Shown: piece by piece, positions 11,062-24,893 of the stretch | Position numbering within the stretch: position 1 is the stretch's first letter | Layout of the letters: every line of letters starts with the position of its first letter | Origin: Marsupella aquatica | Taxonomy: Eukaryota; Marchantiophyta | DNA length: 64,000 bases | Reading direction: 5' to 3' | Assembly: GCA_973895155.1 (NCBI GenBank) | Contig: OZ316896.1 | Location: 14,818,001-14,882,000 of the forward strand | The notes under the pieces: generated by a model | Told to the model about the DNA's origin: nothing | Databases searched by the model: none | What the model saw: only the letters and a program-made list of their open reading frames with translations | Made by a program: the position numbers and the translations under genes

Positions 11062-13967
11062 CTCGAATGAAAGCCTTGATGCTCTCCATTTGTTACATAA
11101 GCTTTAAGAGAATTAGTCGCTCCATGCCGAGCAGAGGATCAGGTGTCTGGGATACTACAGGCATTGATATATACTCTAATCTGATTGCTGTCCTGGGTTT
11201 GCATGTCATTTTGAACTCTGCAACACAGAGCTCATCAACAAGTTTTCACAAGTATGCCGGGGAGCTGCACCTGCGGAAGTCTTGGACGGCTATTAGTGCG
11301 TATTGCGTGCTGGGAAACTGTCCCAGCAAAATGTTGACGATGAATGTTTTGATATTCATTAGGAAGCTGATTAAGTGGTACAGCTAATGCCATAATGTCT
11401 ACCATGAGTCGTCTGCTCCAGTATCCAGAACTACAAGCAGCTAGTTCACTGGAAGCTTGCAGCTTGTAACATATTCGAAGCGGACCACAGAACCTTCCAA
11501 AATACCTCAGCAGGCACTTGCATCTACCCTAAAAATTTGAGGGCATAAGAAGGACAATGCAAATTTGAGCTCTGGCTCAAATGCCGCATTACAACAAAAG
11601 GGGTCAGTGGAAATTGATAATCGAGGCCATAGACAAGTAAAGCATCCAGGCCGCATAGATGAGGTAATCAGATGTCAGCTGACTTGAGTTGGATTAGCTA
11701 GCCTTACAGAATCTTAAGATAGCCAATTTTTGTAGCAAAATCTTTTTATTAAACATGTTATCAAAGACAGGCCTAAGGTCTGTTTTGGAGCTTTCTTATT
11801 CAAAGCTTTCTTAAAACATAGGTACTAGTTGAGTTCGCTCTAATATAACGAGCCTGCCTCCTGGATAGCAGGGTCCAAGACAAATCCCGAACGGAGGCCT
11901 GTCGTAGCCAAATCTTTGTAGCAAAATGAATTTGTCGATTATGTCATGGAAGTTTTGTCAATCTATTTGGAGGTTTCTTATTCAAAGCTTTCTTGAAAAC
12001 GCGGGTACTACTTCTTATTCAAAGCTGAGATAGAATGAGCCCATTTACTGCATAGTAGGGTTTAAGGGCAATTCCCGTGCTATATGTTCAGATCGTTTCC
12101 ATGACGTTTTCAGGGACCTTACAAAACATTACAGACGCAGAACAATGAGACTTCTCTACTTCTCTAACGCAGTTGTTGCTAACTGTGCGTGTGCTGTAAT
12201 TTGTTGAGCATCATATTTGATTGAGTTTGGTATTGCTTCTTATATTCTTGGTACCAATTGCGAGGATCTACAGTACACGGCAGAGCCTATTCCAGCTTGG
12301 TCTTTATCTGCCGTCAAGCCCCTTTAGCTCACGACACCATTATGATCCAATATACCTTCCGTCCATCCACTAAGGTTTGGAAACAGCCACATTAAGAGAG
12401 CGTTTACATATCACTGATCCACACACTGTAAGATGCTTATTCTTCCCGTGAATGACAGGAACGGCAATTATGGTGGCATATTTACCTCACTAAGAGACTA
12501 AATTGCCAGTCTAACTGGCCGACTCCACATGACACCCAACTGCCTCAGTTATTCTCAACAACACCTCTGCTGGACTAAAATATTGGGCTAGTGCAACAGT
12601 ACATCGCTGCAGTGCCCATCATCATTGACGTTAGTCTGGCAACCATCCTGTTCTCGCGGAGAGCAAGGAATGTTCTGACTATGCACTAACTAGATGATGC
12701 GCTCCATTATAAATGCCAGGATGCGGTGTAGAAACAGCATAGAGCGGATGAGTAGGGTCTTTGTACGCACCTCTACAAGGTGTGTACTAGCGACTGGACT
12801 ACTGTTGAGTCAAGAACCATTTTTCACAGGCAGCAGTCGTCTCGAATTCTGGTCGCTTATCATGGTTGGGAACACCACCATTACTTTTCGATATTTCGTC
12901 CCTTGTAAACTCTTCTACTGAAATTTTGAACTGATATTAGACTAAGCAAACGAAATGTGAGTGACATCCAGCTTTTCGATATTAGGGAGCCAGCAATATG
13001 TGAATTAAATCTATCTTTCTCGTGCCAATTGAGTATGATCATTTCTTTTCTCAATCTGAAAGTCAGCCCGGACAGAATGAAAGGTCCGGTCATGGAAATC
13101 GTAAACCGTCACTGCTCATTAATTGATTTACCTCATGGTCATGTACAAACACAGAAGATAATAAAATGTTCAATCTAATGTTTGGGTCCAGCACTTCCAG
13201 GAGGGAGTCCTCCAATAAAGCCCGGAGCGCTTTAGATTACTTTAAGCCTCTTGACCAAAAGTTTCCTATCTTTAGCATGAAGGTAACAGATAATGCCCGC
13301 CCAACTCTCGAGTTCATTCTCCAAGAGCATTCTCCATGAGCAAAACGCCCTGCTCAGTTCGTTATCAACCGGTGCTCCAGAAATACCAAGGGAACTCTCG
13401 GGCAGGGCTTAGGAGTACCAAGAACAAAAAGACTGGGAAAGATCCAATTGATTTCCCAGTAGTTCTCAACAAAAACGCCTTCCGGAATCATGGAAGTCAT
13501 CCAGGGGACATTCTTAATGAGATGTTTCATCTCACTTCATTGTAGCCATATCTGAGGCAGCCACTTAATCTGGAGCCTTGCGTACAGTAAACTTCAGGAG
13601 AGCCAGGTTGTTATGAGTAAACATGCTCTCACCAGCAAATTCAGAATTCCTGTCAATTTGAAACTCTGTTCATCATCAGTGGCATGGCCAGACCAATCTC
13701 GACAAGATGGGCATACCAGTGGTTGGAAATAAATATACACTAACGGTAACTGGAAACCCACATTAAATCCGAGACCGACTCAAACCATTTCTGTCCTGCT
13801 CTTGTAACCCACCTGAACAGAAGACCCCAAGTCTCATCAAAAGGGTCACAAAGATATCTCAAGTTCCATCAAATCGCGAAGGGCCTGCATATGAATGATT
13901 CTTGAAGAAATCGCTTGTCAATTTTCTAATGATAATATGCTTCTTAATTACAATGACGGGATGCAGG
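11062..13967. other. Spacer between convergent IPO13 and DDB1 3' ends
   Basis: About 2.9 kb holding both 3' UTRs and no recognisable gene. It contains one degenerate direct repeat (11730-12080). Short open frames at 12694-12921, 12957-13178 and 13336-13545 resemble no known family. Confidence 0.5.
11730..12080. repeat. Degenerate direct duplication of about 150 bp
   Basis: The order 'tagcaaaat', 'tttcttattcaaagcttt', 'gggtacta', 'agcagggt/agtagggt', 'caaatcccg/caattcccg' occurs twice, at about 11732-11890 and 11918-12080. The copies are clearly related but diverged, so this is an old tandem duplication. Confidence 0.6.
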
Positions 13968-16900
13968 CTAGTGTAGCCGAGTAAGTTCTTCAACCCGCTT
14001 ACAGAGTTCCTCCACAGGAACTTCCATCGTTGTCGAAATGTCCTCCATTCGATTTCTACTTAGATCAAGGAAGGACTCAATTAGATCACCATCTAGGAAA
14101 TTTTTGGCATCATTTGTTTTCCGTTCATTGCTGAAGGATCGCCATTGCTCATGGTTCAAACCACCTACTCCTTTGATTACCTTCACCAGGCTGTGTTGTA
14201 GTTTAAGAAGAAAGGAGTACTGCTCTTGTGGAAGTGAAGCTATGACTCCAATTACACCATTGACAGTTCCGAATATCACAGTTGGAATTTGGCTCGACTC
14301 TGTGTCTGGAAGGCGCATCACTAGAGATCCGTGGCGAAATCTGTTAACAAACTCCCCAAGATGATATTCACCAACTACTTCTAGTCTTCCCCGTTCCTCA
14401 TCTGTAGCTGCATCGCTGTTCTTCCTTACCGTGAAAAGGTTGAAACTATTCTCCGCCCCTAGGTATGTATCGTCATCAAGAATTTCAACAGCTGTCATCC
14501 AGTTTGCATTGTAGTCGCGGGCCCGCTCTTCGATCGCACCTTCTTCTGGCTGAAATGTCCAAATCAAACCCCAAATATGTCAACCTCAGGAGAAGAAAGT
14601 CAGAAATTCCGACGCTCGCATGGATGAAAGCAAAAAGCTTATTACTTAGGTATACATGCCTGAAATAAAAGAAAGAACCCAGTACAGTGACCTTAGGAAC
14701 ATTACATGAGCAAAAGAGAATCCCTTTCAGTTAGCTCCACCCTCATCCCTCTCACAAAAGACAATACTGGTCACAGGAAAACATGGCTCAAAGGACAGTC
14801 AAGGACAATCATTTTCACCGAATTTTATGAGACCTTCCATTGTGAACGAACCTTGTACATGAGGAGAGAGATTGACTTCATCAAGTCACCCACTACAATG
14901 AAATCTCCCCTTGATTGGACATAGAGCGCTAAAATGTGGCCATGATGACCGCATTCAGACTGCAATTCTCGTGAACTATCATCCCTCAGGGTCCACTTAT
15001 ACAGCTGAATTTTTTGGTTTATGGCAGCCAGCAATTTCCCATTGAAAGCATTCAAACTATAAACAGCTCCCTTGGTTTCTTTCTCAGTGAGCAGCTGCAA
15101 CTTCCCATCTTCGACGATAAAGATCAAGATTCGTCCCTGTGCTCATCCACAAAAGTGAACTCGGGTGAATAAGGTTGATTAGCACGTCCATGCAGTCTTC
15201 TTATCCAAACCATTGCATGTAACAGATTTTAAAAAGATTTCTATTGGTTCCAACAAAAAGGCAAGCAGTTTGTGATAAACACAAGCGAGGTACCTTGCTA
15301 GGCTCATTTTCCTCCGGCAGAGCATAGGCAGTACCAACACAAAAATAAACATTAGGGTCATCCGCAAATGAGCAAGTGATTATTGAGCATCCAGTTTCAT
15401 ATGTGTCAAGTTGGTATGTGGCAATAATTTCAAAAGTTTGATCATCAATGAGTCGCACATAATGTGACTCCATATCCTCGCCAGTGGACGAATTTTGATA
15501 CTTGGCACTGCACAATCCAAACGTCCGCGAGGACTCCTGATGACAAATTCTACGAGGCTGTTCACCCAAAGGAACTGTCCGAATATGTAGCTTCTGAATG
15601 TCATCGATGGTGCCAATCGTGAGCTCCCCTTCTTTGCCAATCGCCAAACTGCATCAACGGGTCCGGAGTCAACAATTACCATGATAAATCGTCGGAGGTA
15701 CGTTGCCAAAGCTGGACCACATCCTAACCTATCCAAAACTCTTCACATAAAAGTAAGCGGAATCATCTTGGCTGCTCATGTTTCAGAGCAAGCCTCGTCA
15801 CTTGCTATTTGTGATTAACAAGGATACGACAGTGGACTGCAGAATATCGCCCAAACTCAACGATCGAATTCCCCAACCAGTTAGTGAAAGAGATGACAAA
15901 AGAGAACATAGGTCGAGTGCGGAGAACAAGGAAGAATAGTAAACCTATCAGGAAAAGATGCCGAGTTGAACGGACACATGTGGTTGACTTCCTTCAAGTT
16001 AACATTACTATAGAGAAGTTTTCGGTTGCTACTATATATAACCGTTGGTCGATCTGATGCTGCAAAGACATGTGTAGCATTCTTTGAGCGGAATGTGCGC
16101 AGGGCTATCGGTTGTGTGCCCAAAGATATCTTTTTCTTGTCAGACAATTGTCCAGATTGGAGGTCCAGTACGAAGTTGAAAAGATGCCCATCTCCAAGGG
16201 CACAGAGCAAGTACGGGATCTGTAGCAAAACAACGAAATTTGTCACTTAATGACCATGTATTATAGGAACAGCAATGTGGAAAGGTTTGTCCCTGCAGCT
16301 ACAGTTATAACCTCTATACTTCAGTCATCCACTTCACTTCCGCGATAACTGATCACATCAAGAACAGGCAGAAATTGAAGGGATCGAGAATATTACAACG
16401 AAGAGTTTGGGACAAATGCAAACCTCAAGTGGGGAGTCATAGGAAGTGTAAAACATGCCATTAGATGGTCAAACAATCAATAAACCAATTTATCGACTCA
16501 ATGATCTTGATGGCCAGCAGGGAAAGCACACTTAACAATTGGAGAATGAGCATCCATAATACCATCAGGTAGGCACCAAAACCATTTGAGTTGCTTAACG
16601 GAAAGACATACATACCCCTTCAAATGCACAAAAGAGAACTGAACGGGGAATGATCTCCCCACCGAGACTCTCCTTTGTAATCAACTCCAAGTTTGGAAGG
16701 GAAAAGACTCGTACGCTTATGTCTGTCCACATACCAACTGCTGCCAAATGACTCCGATTAGGATCATCACCAACTGGATTTATATCGAGGCAGGAAATTT
16801 CATACTCAAGCTTCACGTGCTTCAGTTCTGTTAAGACCCCCTGTCCTATCTCCAGATATACCAGATTCCCGCCACCTGTTGCGAGCAAAACCTGTTCACA

Positions 16901-19900
16901 TCGATGAATATGTCCCCAGTGAGACCAGTCTCCATAATAACATTACCGACTAAACATTGAACTAAACAACCAACTTGAGCTCACTCAACACAGTCAAAAC
17001 GATCCACGAGCATTTCTGTACAAGACTGCCTGGTCACTTTTGATTTAAACTTCAGATTTAGTTAATATGCTCGCAAAGCATCAATCTGGATTGAGTATGA
17101 TCGAAGACGATCAACAAGATGGACGAACCTGTGAAGCATTGGCTGTTGCCACATTGATTGAAATCCCTGGTGGTGCCTTCCATTCAGTGAGTTGCCTTCG
17201 TGATGCAGCATCTACAAGCCGAAGAGAGCCTGCTGTGACCTGCATTTGCAGAGTACAATACAGAAGTTATCAAAGACCGCAGAAATCAGAACAAGATGTT
17301 CATCACCCTCGAGGAACGTGAAATGCTTTACCTGAACAAGTTGATCATGGATTGCATTATGGCAGAACAGAGTCTGGGCTTCCGAGTCAAATCCATCAAT
17401 CTCCGTTTCCTCCAGCTCGTCATCAACATTCATGGCCAAGATGCGAGTCTCACTGATAAAGCTCACGACAAGAAAGGTATCAAAAGCTTCCTGTGATGAA
17501 GCCCTCAAGGACCACATTCCCTTGATACCTTGAAGCTCTGCTGATGCCTGCAGTTTATTAGAGAAAGTTGCAGGTTTAGCGCTCGGACTCTTAGGACACG
17601 ATGTCAGTGAGACCCGTAGCATAGCACAGCAACTATATTTCGCAACATGACCATAACACGACCTCTGCTAATTACGCACGAGGGATATTGAGAGATGAAA
17701 TTGAGGGAACTAGGCGAACTCCGATTCGTTGGAACAGTGTGTAGAATTCTGTTGCAAAAACTGCAGCTAAACATTGAAGATATGAGAAATGTTCGACCTG
17801 TTCGTTGATACCAATGCCATTCCGAACAATCCGGAGGGAACCGTCCTTGAAAGCCCCGGAACAAGTAACAACTTGGCCTTGACCTTGTCGTTCTAAATCC
17901 ACAACGCAAAGATCTACAATTGGTCCCAGGTTCACAAAGCTTTCAAGCACCTCCACGTAGGACTGCCTCGAATCTGCTTGTGAGTTCAGCTTGATAAGCT
18001 GGAGAATCATCCAATAACACACTAACTTAGAGGTCTCAAACTTTGCTAAAGAAGCTATCAACACAGCAGTGGGACTGAGTTTCAATAAGAATGCAGCACA
18101 CTAATTACTAATCTCACTGCATAAACCCCATGTTCGAAGCATTTGTAGAGTAATATCAATATCAAATATCCTCTTCGAGCATACCAGTCATCGAAATTAA
18201 AACTTAAGCCATTTCAGACCATCACCTCTAATAAATGCACAGGCCAACAGTGACCTGGAGGAAATGAAGTAAAGGGGGGAAATATAAAGATTCCAATTCG
18301 CTAGTATACACCAAATCCAAAAGCTGCTGTTCCACGCAAATAAAGAGGCGCTATCATACGATTCAAAACGTTTCCTCGGCAGCCCTTGCACTACTACTAC
18401 TTATATATAATGATTCATGGATAATATCTATGCTTGTTGAGAGCATCAGGTTGCATATGAGCCAGAAGGTTCCCTAAAAATTCTGGGATGGTTGGAGAAG
18501 GGAATATACCTGTGAATCACCATAGCTGGATCCCACATACACCACCCCGTTGTCAAGGTAAGAGAGCGTGGAAGCAGCTGATGTCTCCCCAAGAGGCTCC
18601 ACTTTAAGTCCTAGAACCCTGCCCATTCAATTTTCCACAACAGAAGGCGGAATTGCCTGATTAAAGATATACTCCCTACGACGGCGTCTTAAGCATAACC
18701 GACTACACTAGCGCCTTTTACAGTACAGAGTTGATTCTAGCCACAATTTCAATGGGCATACTATTTTGAAATAATAACAATATCCAAGAGAGAAGCAAAT
18801 ACCACAAAGATTTTAAACTCAATGTTAAGACTTCAGTGATATGGAAAGTGAAGGTAACATAAGTAACCTTTCTTTGTCATGAGTGATGACAAGCAAATGC
18901 AGCATGCCAGAATGATCACTCAATAAGTATCGTGATCCATCAGCATCCACTCGCCCATAGGCTTTGGTAATTGACTGCGATTCAAGCAAGCTTAATAAGA
19001 GCATACCAAAATCCTTGCAGATACTTCTAGCCAAAGACAATATTACCCAAGGATTGACTACTATGAAGTCTTAAAACCCTAAGGTAAAGCATCTTGAAAC
19101 TGCGTTTAGTCTCCCATTTCAGAAGTGAAATTTCAGGTCAGTAGATTCAAGATTAACAGAACAGCTCAGTTCAGTTCAGTCATAAAAGATTCTTTCTTTT
19201 AGTTATGTAGAAAGGCAGAAACGTACCGGGCGAATTGGAATGGCCTTGAAAACAGAACCATTGTAGTACACTATGGTCTGCTCACCAATTATAATAGCGC
19301 CTCCTAGTGGCAACGGGACGGGGATCAATAGTCCTGCTCCATTGTCAAGATTGTTTTGTAGCCAAGGGCCTTCTCCGAAATCTTTCTCCTTCAACTGAAC
19401 CTCATACGTTTTAACATGGCGAGCATCTTTATTGTCCTGCAAAATAGTTAGATCCGGGTCCATATGACGATTAATGGCTAAAAGGAGCTACCACTATGGT
19501 CTAAGATGGACATGCTCATTCTCGTCAGGAAGTCCCAAAACATCTGATATTTGGGGCAATCAGAATCACCTCATATGCTAGTCCCAGTCAAATAGCAAGA
19601 TCGAAATAAACACCATCCAGAGGAAGGTCCATTAATGTTGTATTTCAACAAATAGTACACCATGAAGTGCAAAATCTGAGCAATGGAAAAACTAGCAGAT
19701 GAAATCCCCCGACTTGAACAGAAACCTCGAGCTAGCGGAAGATAAATTTGGAAGCCGTTAGCCAGGCCTGGAAAATTAGCACTCATGCTGGAACCTTCGG
19801 CAAAAAGGGCAAGTCATACCTGGTAAAGGACCGCAATGGTCGGCTTAGAACATCCATACAAAAATTTGATGTCCAGAACCTGCAGTTCCTCTAGCCTGCA

Positions 19901-22900
19901 CCATTGAACTGACGACTATCATGACTTGAAGTAAAATAACCGTGAATATGGGTGATATATCAGCAATGAACAGATAATGAAATTCGTCATTTTCCGCAGC
20001 TCCATCGACATTCCCAATGTAAATTCAAAAGTAGAAACGACCAAACACATACTCGTTCACATATAGCTTAGAGTTTTGCCAGCAGCATACGAAGCTCGTC
20101 AAGAGAAAAGAAACATCCACCCCAAAAAACTAGTGGCAACTGTATTCTAGGTACATGTATCTTCACAAGTTGTCCTTTAGGGACAGAAACATATGTAATG
20201 TCAGAGAGGAAATTATGAACAGGATAAGTCAACAGAGTTAGGCCAGTTCGGTCTAGATGGTGAGTCACCACGATATGCTGCAGGATTATGAGAGCAATTG
20301 TACTGTTTAGAAAGATGCCCAAGCTTCCATCCTGCTAATAAGGCCACTTGATCAGGTACTATGTGACTCAAATTGAGAGAAAGGATGCTATCGCCCACGA
20401 GTCTTGAATCACGAGAGGGCATAATGCAGCAAGTCACTGCCTTTCCCCACAGAAAGATTTGCACAAATGGCCCTTATGTTCAAAGCACTACAGACAAAGG
20501 CCGATGCTCCAAATATGTAGAAATGAGACAATGAAGCAAATCAGCAGCAACACGTGGGATGTATCCTTAGCAACACTACCGTAGTGTTCCTACCGAGTTT
20601 TCAGGTGTTCACCTGGAAAGACTTGACAAAGCCTTGACAAATTTCAAGATTCATATGTTGGATTGCCCCTCACTACACTGCAATCAGTGCTCCTCAGTGC
20701 AGCGGTCGGAGCAGTCCTCTGATTCATTTGCGCTTATCACACCTGCCGGTGTGCCGCGTAATACCCTTTCTCGCGGAATACCACGTTGCCCAAACTAACT
20801 GGGTCAACGCTCGGCCTAAAGCGCATATACAGATCCATCAGTTTCGCTAAAGGTCCTAGTATGACGTCTCTGGCACAGACCAAAATATCAGTTTCATTTC
20901 TATTCGAGAAATGCAAGGCCCTAAGGCTATTAGAAAATGAGTAAATGCCCGCGTTTTATGAATGTCGTCGTCTTTGGGGCAGAGGCTCTTTGCCTAGGAA
21001 GACAGACATGTGAGATGAACAACTTGGGAAAAACATCTAACCTGGAAATAATGTAGTAAGGTTTTTGACGTTTCCATCGACGAGTTTTATTGCTGAGTTA
21101 ATGGAAAAGTTCGTCCCCAAATAGTTGGCTGAAAACCTTACTGTAACTATGGGAGGTCGTTGTCTGTGCAGAGAGGAAGTGGCAAGAATGGTTTTAATGT
21201 TTTTCAATTCGTAACTAGTGGCGAGGGAACAACAAGGTGCGATAGACTATTTGGAGGTCCTTGAAGTGAGGTAAAAGAAGGTGGAATCACGGAAGCTCGA
21301 GCAAAAAATACAAACAAACAACACGAGAATCTCCCCAAGGGAGGTACTAAAGATTCGCTACGCAACAGAACGGACAGGGATTGCTGGATCCTCAACAAGG
21401 GTGCAGAGCTCAGCGAGATGATCTCTGACCAAGTGTCCCATCAAAGGTATTCCGGGACTCTGGACAGACTGGAGCCAGCTCACTGCTGTACAAGTGAGCG
21501 AGAGCAAAGGAGTTTTAGATTCTTCTATTTGGAATTGCTGAGTACTTAAGAGTCTGAGCAAGGTTTCGGTGCAGCAACGCTCCATAATCTACGTTTTCCT
21601 CCTAATCTTGGCAAGTACTTGTGCGGGTGATCCGATCGAAACGTTGTGGACTGTGCTTGAAAATTCAACGAAAGTTGTAGGGAAGAGAGACTTGATTCCT
21701 GACAGCTTTCTCACAAGCCTGCTCAAACAGCTTGTACATAGTGCTCATGGTGATTGACAACGCGTACCGCCCAGTGACTACTTGCAATACAATAGTATAC
21801 TAATCCAGAAACGAAGCATCAAACCACACTTCGTCCTCCCGATGACGATGCTGCACTTTTGAGAAACATGAGACACAACGTAAGAGTAACAGGCATTAAG
21901 TCCGCACCTAATATTGAAGGCTTCTTTAAGTTGGCCTTTATTGTCAATTGGAATAACCTGAAAGAATCAGCCGAGACAGAACATAAAATAAGAGAACAAA
22001 AACTCGTTTCGAGGATCAGCATAATGGCTGTTCGATTGGCTAGTTTGTCAGTACCGGAAGAATAGAATAAGAAGGGCCCCCTACCTTGAACAAGCCATCG
22101 TATAGATGAAGACCTATGAGACGGCAGTCTGGATCCACAATGCCGATCTTTTGAAGCAAAATAAAAGAGCGTTAGGCGTCAAAAAGTGCCTGCTCTAGGT
22201 CAAAACACATGACTTGGAAAACAAATGTAATAAATGAAGCAACAAATCTTAGCCAACGTTTGACGAGATCGGATTATGTGCTGTAGACTAGTGGCACACA
22301 GCAAACACTTGCATTGCAATGAAGGCCAAATAAGCTAAACCCTCACAAAAGTAGAAAACCGCAAAGAGGGGATACATAGCAGCACCTGTCCATTGTCAGT
22401 AGGACGTCCAATTCGATCAGACACATCACCCATTGCTCTGCAACAAAGGTGAAGCCATCAGATGGACTTCTTAGAAACACAAAGAGGGCAACCTTCAATT
22501 GTCCCCCATGCCATGGGGGACGTGAATGGCTGCCACAAAATGGGGTAAGTGAGGATGAAGTATAGCACTGACTATCGACTAATCAATGCACCACCTGGGC
22601 AGCATTAAAGGGCAAGAAAGCACAGAGATTACCTAGTGACGAGTTCACCAGCATCCGCGTCCCACTGAAGAACGCAGAACTTGTATCGCTCTGTCGATAT
22701 GAATAAAACATCTTGAGATTCCCCCTTCACCAGTGCATTAATGAATAAATTAGCAAAACTCAAAAACTAATAGGCACAGCTGAGGTGAGTAGAATAAGAA
22801 ATAAGCACATGCGATAGCCAATAGTACTTGAGAACACCCGAATCACCTACCCCAGGACGGAAGAGTTCGAGTGTAGCTATACGCCCATATATAGGGACAT

Positions 22901-24206
22901 CCAACATAGGCTGCAAGCAGAACAGAAATACACAGTTCAGATCCACAAACATCGCAGTTACAAAAAACTGAATGTGCCATAGCAGAGAGACAAGAACTAC
23001 ACCAAAACTACAATAAAACCTTCAGACCCTGTGCATTAAAAGTGGCTGAACTCGACATCTGACAGACACTGAGAACGCTCTGAGTCCGTCACTAGCACAG
23101 GGGCCTCAGAGTCGACACTAAAACATGAAGAAATATGGTCACCTGGAGGCCTTGTGGGGTGAGCAGATGAATCTCAATCCGCGTGCATTTTCTAAATTCT
23201 CGGTTAAGAAAACCAGAACAAGAAATGCCTCATTCAAAACTTATTAATAAATCCTTGCACTCGTTGCAGGGTGACATATTAGATGAAATCAATCATTTAC
23301 TTTCAAAATTGAACGAAAGAGATAGCAGCAAAGGACAGAGCTCGCATGAATTCGTTTGAGCTGTAGAAAAGCTAAATTATGTCATCGTCAAGAATCATGC
23401 GCGAGCTGAGGAACCCTAAAAAGCAGATCGTCTAGAGATGCCGCAGATGAGAAGTAACGGAAGCAGTTCAATATCGATAAGGCCACTTGGAAAGACACAT
23501 TTGCCTGAGATTTCTAGCAAATGCAATCCCCATTCTGAACGCCATAGGGTTATGACATGTTACTCCATATACCAATCTTTTAGGGTTTTGGAGATTCATA
23601 GATAACAAATCCGTCTGTCGTAACCTTTCAACACGCAACTAGACAAAAGCTCAACTCATAAATTCGTAAACAACACCTCCTAAATAACGAACGGAAACAG
23701 AGACAGGTCCGGCACCTAAAAGACCTAGGCGGACGACCCGAAGCTCAGAGTAGAAGAGTGCTTCAGCCTTCTAAGCTCGGAATGTTTTTAGAACACTGCT
23801 TATGATTCGTAATTATAATAATTACAATAACAATCATGATGATGAGTGAGAGCTGGTCAAGTAGTCAGTAAGACTAACAGAGACAGGAGCCAGTGTAGCC
23901 GACGTAAAAAATTACTTAAGGTCCGGATTGAGTATATCGCGTCGAAAGTAGAAAACCAACTCTGAAAGTCCACAATTCCACAGCAGAACACAAATATAGT
24001 TTGCAAACGTTTAGTTTCGACAAAAGTCGGCTGTTTGTTCTCGTCAAGAAAAATAACTGAAGAACGGGAGGAGAGGGGAGGCAGAATTGAGGAAAAGGAT
24101 ACGCAATAATCAAGTTGAGCTCGAGGGGGCCCGTGAAGTTCCCCACGCAAGAGTGGGTCACATTGGTAGGCTTGTGCGCCGTGACGACATAGTTCCACCC
24201 ACTCAT
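13968..24206 (-). CDS. DDB1: DNA damage-binding protein 1 (DDB1), CUL4 ligase adaptor
   Basis: Adaptor that links CUL4-RBX1 to DCAF substrate receptors. It acts in nucleotide excision repair and in photomorphogenesis with DET1 and COP10. Nineteen exons join in frame, about 1,090 aa (plant DDB1 about 1,088): 24206-24103, 23191-23143, 22910-22851, 22724-22633, 22437-22386, 22147-22085, 21957-21908, 19895-19820, 19436-19227, 18974-18868, 18618-18510, 17998-17798, 17547-17332, 17239-17129, 16891-16616, 16219-15945, 15648-15294, 15136-14852, 14549-13968. The start [19 protein letters not shown] and the end [15 protein letters not shown] are near-invariant in the family. Three seven-bladed beta-propellers are followed by a helical C-terminus; by family knowledge BPA and BPC bind DCAFs and BPB binds CUL4. 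Phase at every junction is consistent and no residue block is missing. Intron 1 is U12-type; intron 7 is unusually long (2.0 kb). Confidence 0.97.
19896..21907 (-). other. Long DDB1 intron 7
   Basis: This 2,012-nt intron is at least twice as long as any other in the gene. Coding phase across it is intact (AGG arginine split 2+1). It holds a few short open frames on both strands (for example 20068-20322 minus, 21358-21585 minus, 21569-21757 plus), none recognised. No terminal repeats or target-site duplication were found that would mark an insertion. Confidence 0.7.
23192..24102 (-). other. U12-type GT-AG intron (DDB1 intron 1)
   Basis: On the minus strand the 5' splice site reads GTATCCTTT, an exact match to the minor-spliceosome donor consensus. 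Near the 3' end is TTTCTTAAC, one mismatch from the branch consensus TTCCTTAAC, followed by CGAGAATTTAG and then the exon. The branch A to 3' splice site distance is about 12 nt, typical of U12 introns. There is no polypyrimidine tract. The intron splits codon 35 in phase 2. The other DDB1 introns have ordinary U2 donors. Confidence 0.88.
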
Positions 24207-24770
24207 CGTCACCGACCCGACCTCCTCCCCTATCGGCAAGTCTAAACCACTCCTCCAGTTCGAATGAAGTGTCCGACCAAAACCTCAACAGCAGTACTCC
24301 TGCCCCTCCCGCTGGCGATTCCTCCGCACCGACGACGACAGGAGCTCTCCCCCCAACATGTCTGCTGCAGCAGCTCCGGGGCTTCGAAAAATAAAATCCT
24401 TCCGTCAGCCTGGATTCTTTTCTTCGGTCGGACCGCAGCTGCTAGTAGTGTATTTGCTGAGCCTCTCGAGAAGCGAAGCGCTCGTCACCACTACTACTAC
24501 GGGTGAAGGAATGCGTACAGGAATGTGAGTTGGCCTCGGAGACCGAGGAAAGGAAAATGGAGGGAGAGTTTAGGGCGTGGGAGGACCGACTCGACCGTGA
24601 TCAATGGCCTGTTCGTTCCAGAGCCTGAACCCGGATTGCGTGTGAGACTGATGGCAGAGGACGGGGGGAGAGAGGGTCGCGATATGTGTAGGAACGAAAT
24701 GCCGCTGATTGTTGTTCTTTCCTTCGCAGGAACTTTTAGGCGCGGTTTGCACGTACCTGTACCACTCTTG
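24207..24770. other. DDB1 5' flank
   Basis: GC-richer stretch directly upstream of the DDB1 start codon, expected to hold the 5' UTR and promoter. No TATA element could be assigned. A short plus-strand open frame (24264-24506) has no family resemblance and probably reflects base composition. Confidence 0.4.
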
Positions 24771-24771
24771 C

Positions 24772-24893
24772 GGTCTCGTGGCTTTCGAGAATCCTTGCTG
24801 CCCCCTAACCCCGGTTCCAGCCTGTCTAACTCGGTCTCGTGGCTTTCGAGAATCCTTGCTGCCCTTTAACCCCGGTTCCAGCCTGTCTAACTC
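24772..24893. repeat. 61-bp tandem repeat, two near-identical copies
   Basis: Unit 24772-24832 (beginning ggtctcgtggctttcgagaa) is repeated at 24833-24893. Only two adjacent differences are seen (ccccc versus ccttt context). The near identity implies a recent duplication, or a copy-number-variable minisatellite upstream of DDB1. Confidence 0.9.

Noticed and set aside
20068-20464. Two overlapping minus-strand open frames inside DDB1 intron 7
   Set aside because: No family resemblance, different frames without splice signals between them, and DDB1 phase is complete without them.
21569-21757. Small open frame with a signal-peptide-like start inside DDB1 intron 7, a possible secreted peptide
   Set aside because: Only 62 codons, antisense to the host gene, overlapped by another open frame on the opposite strand, and no conserved features.
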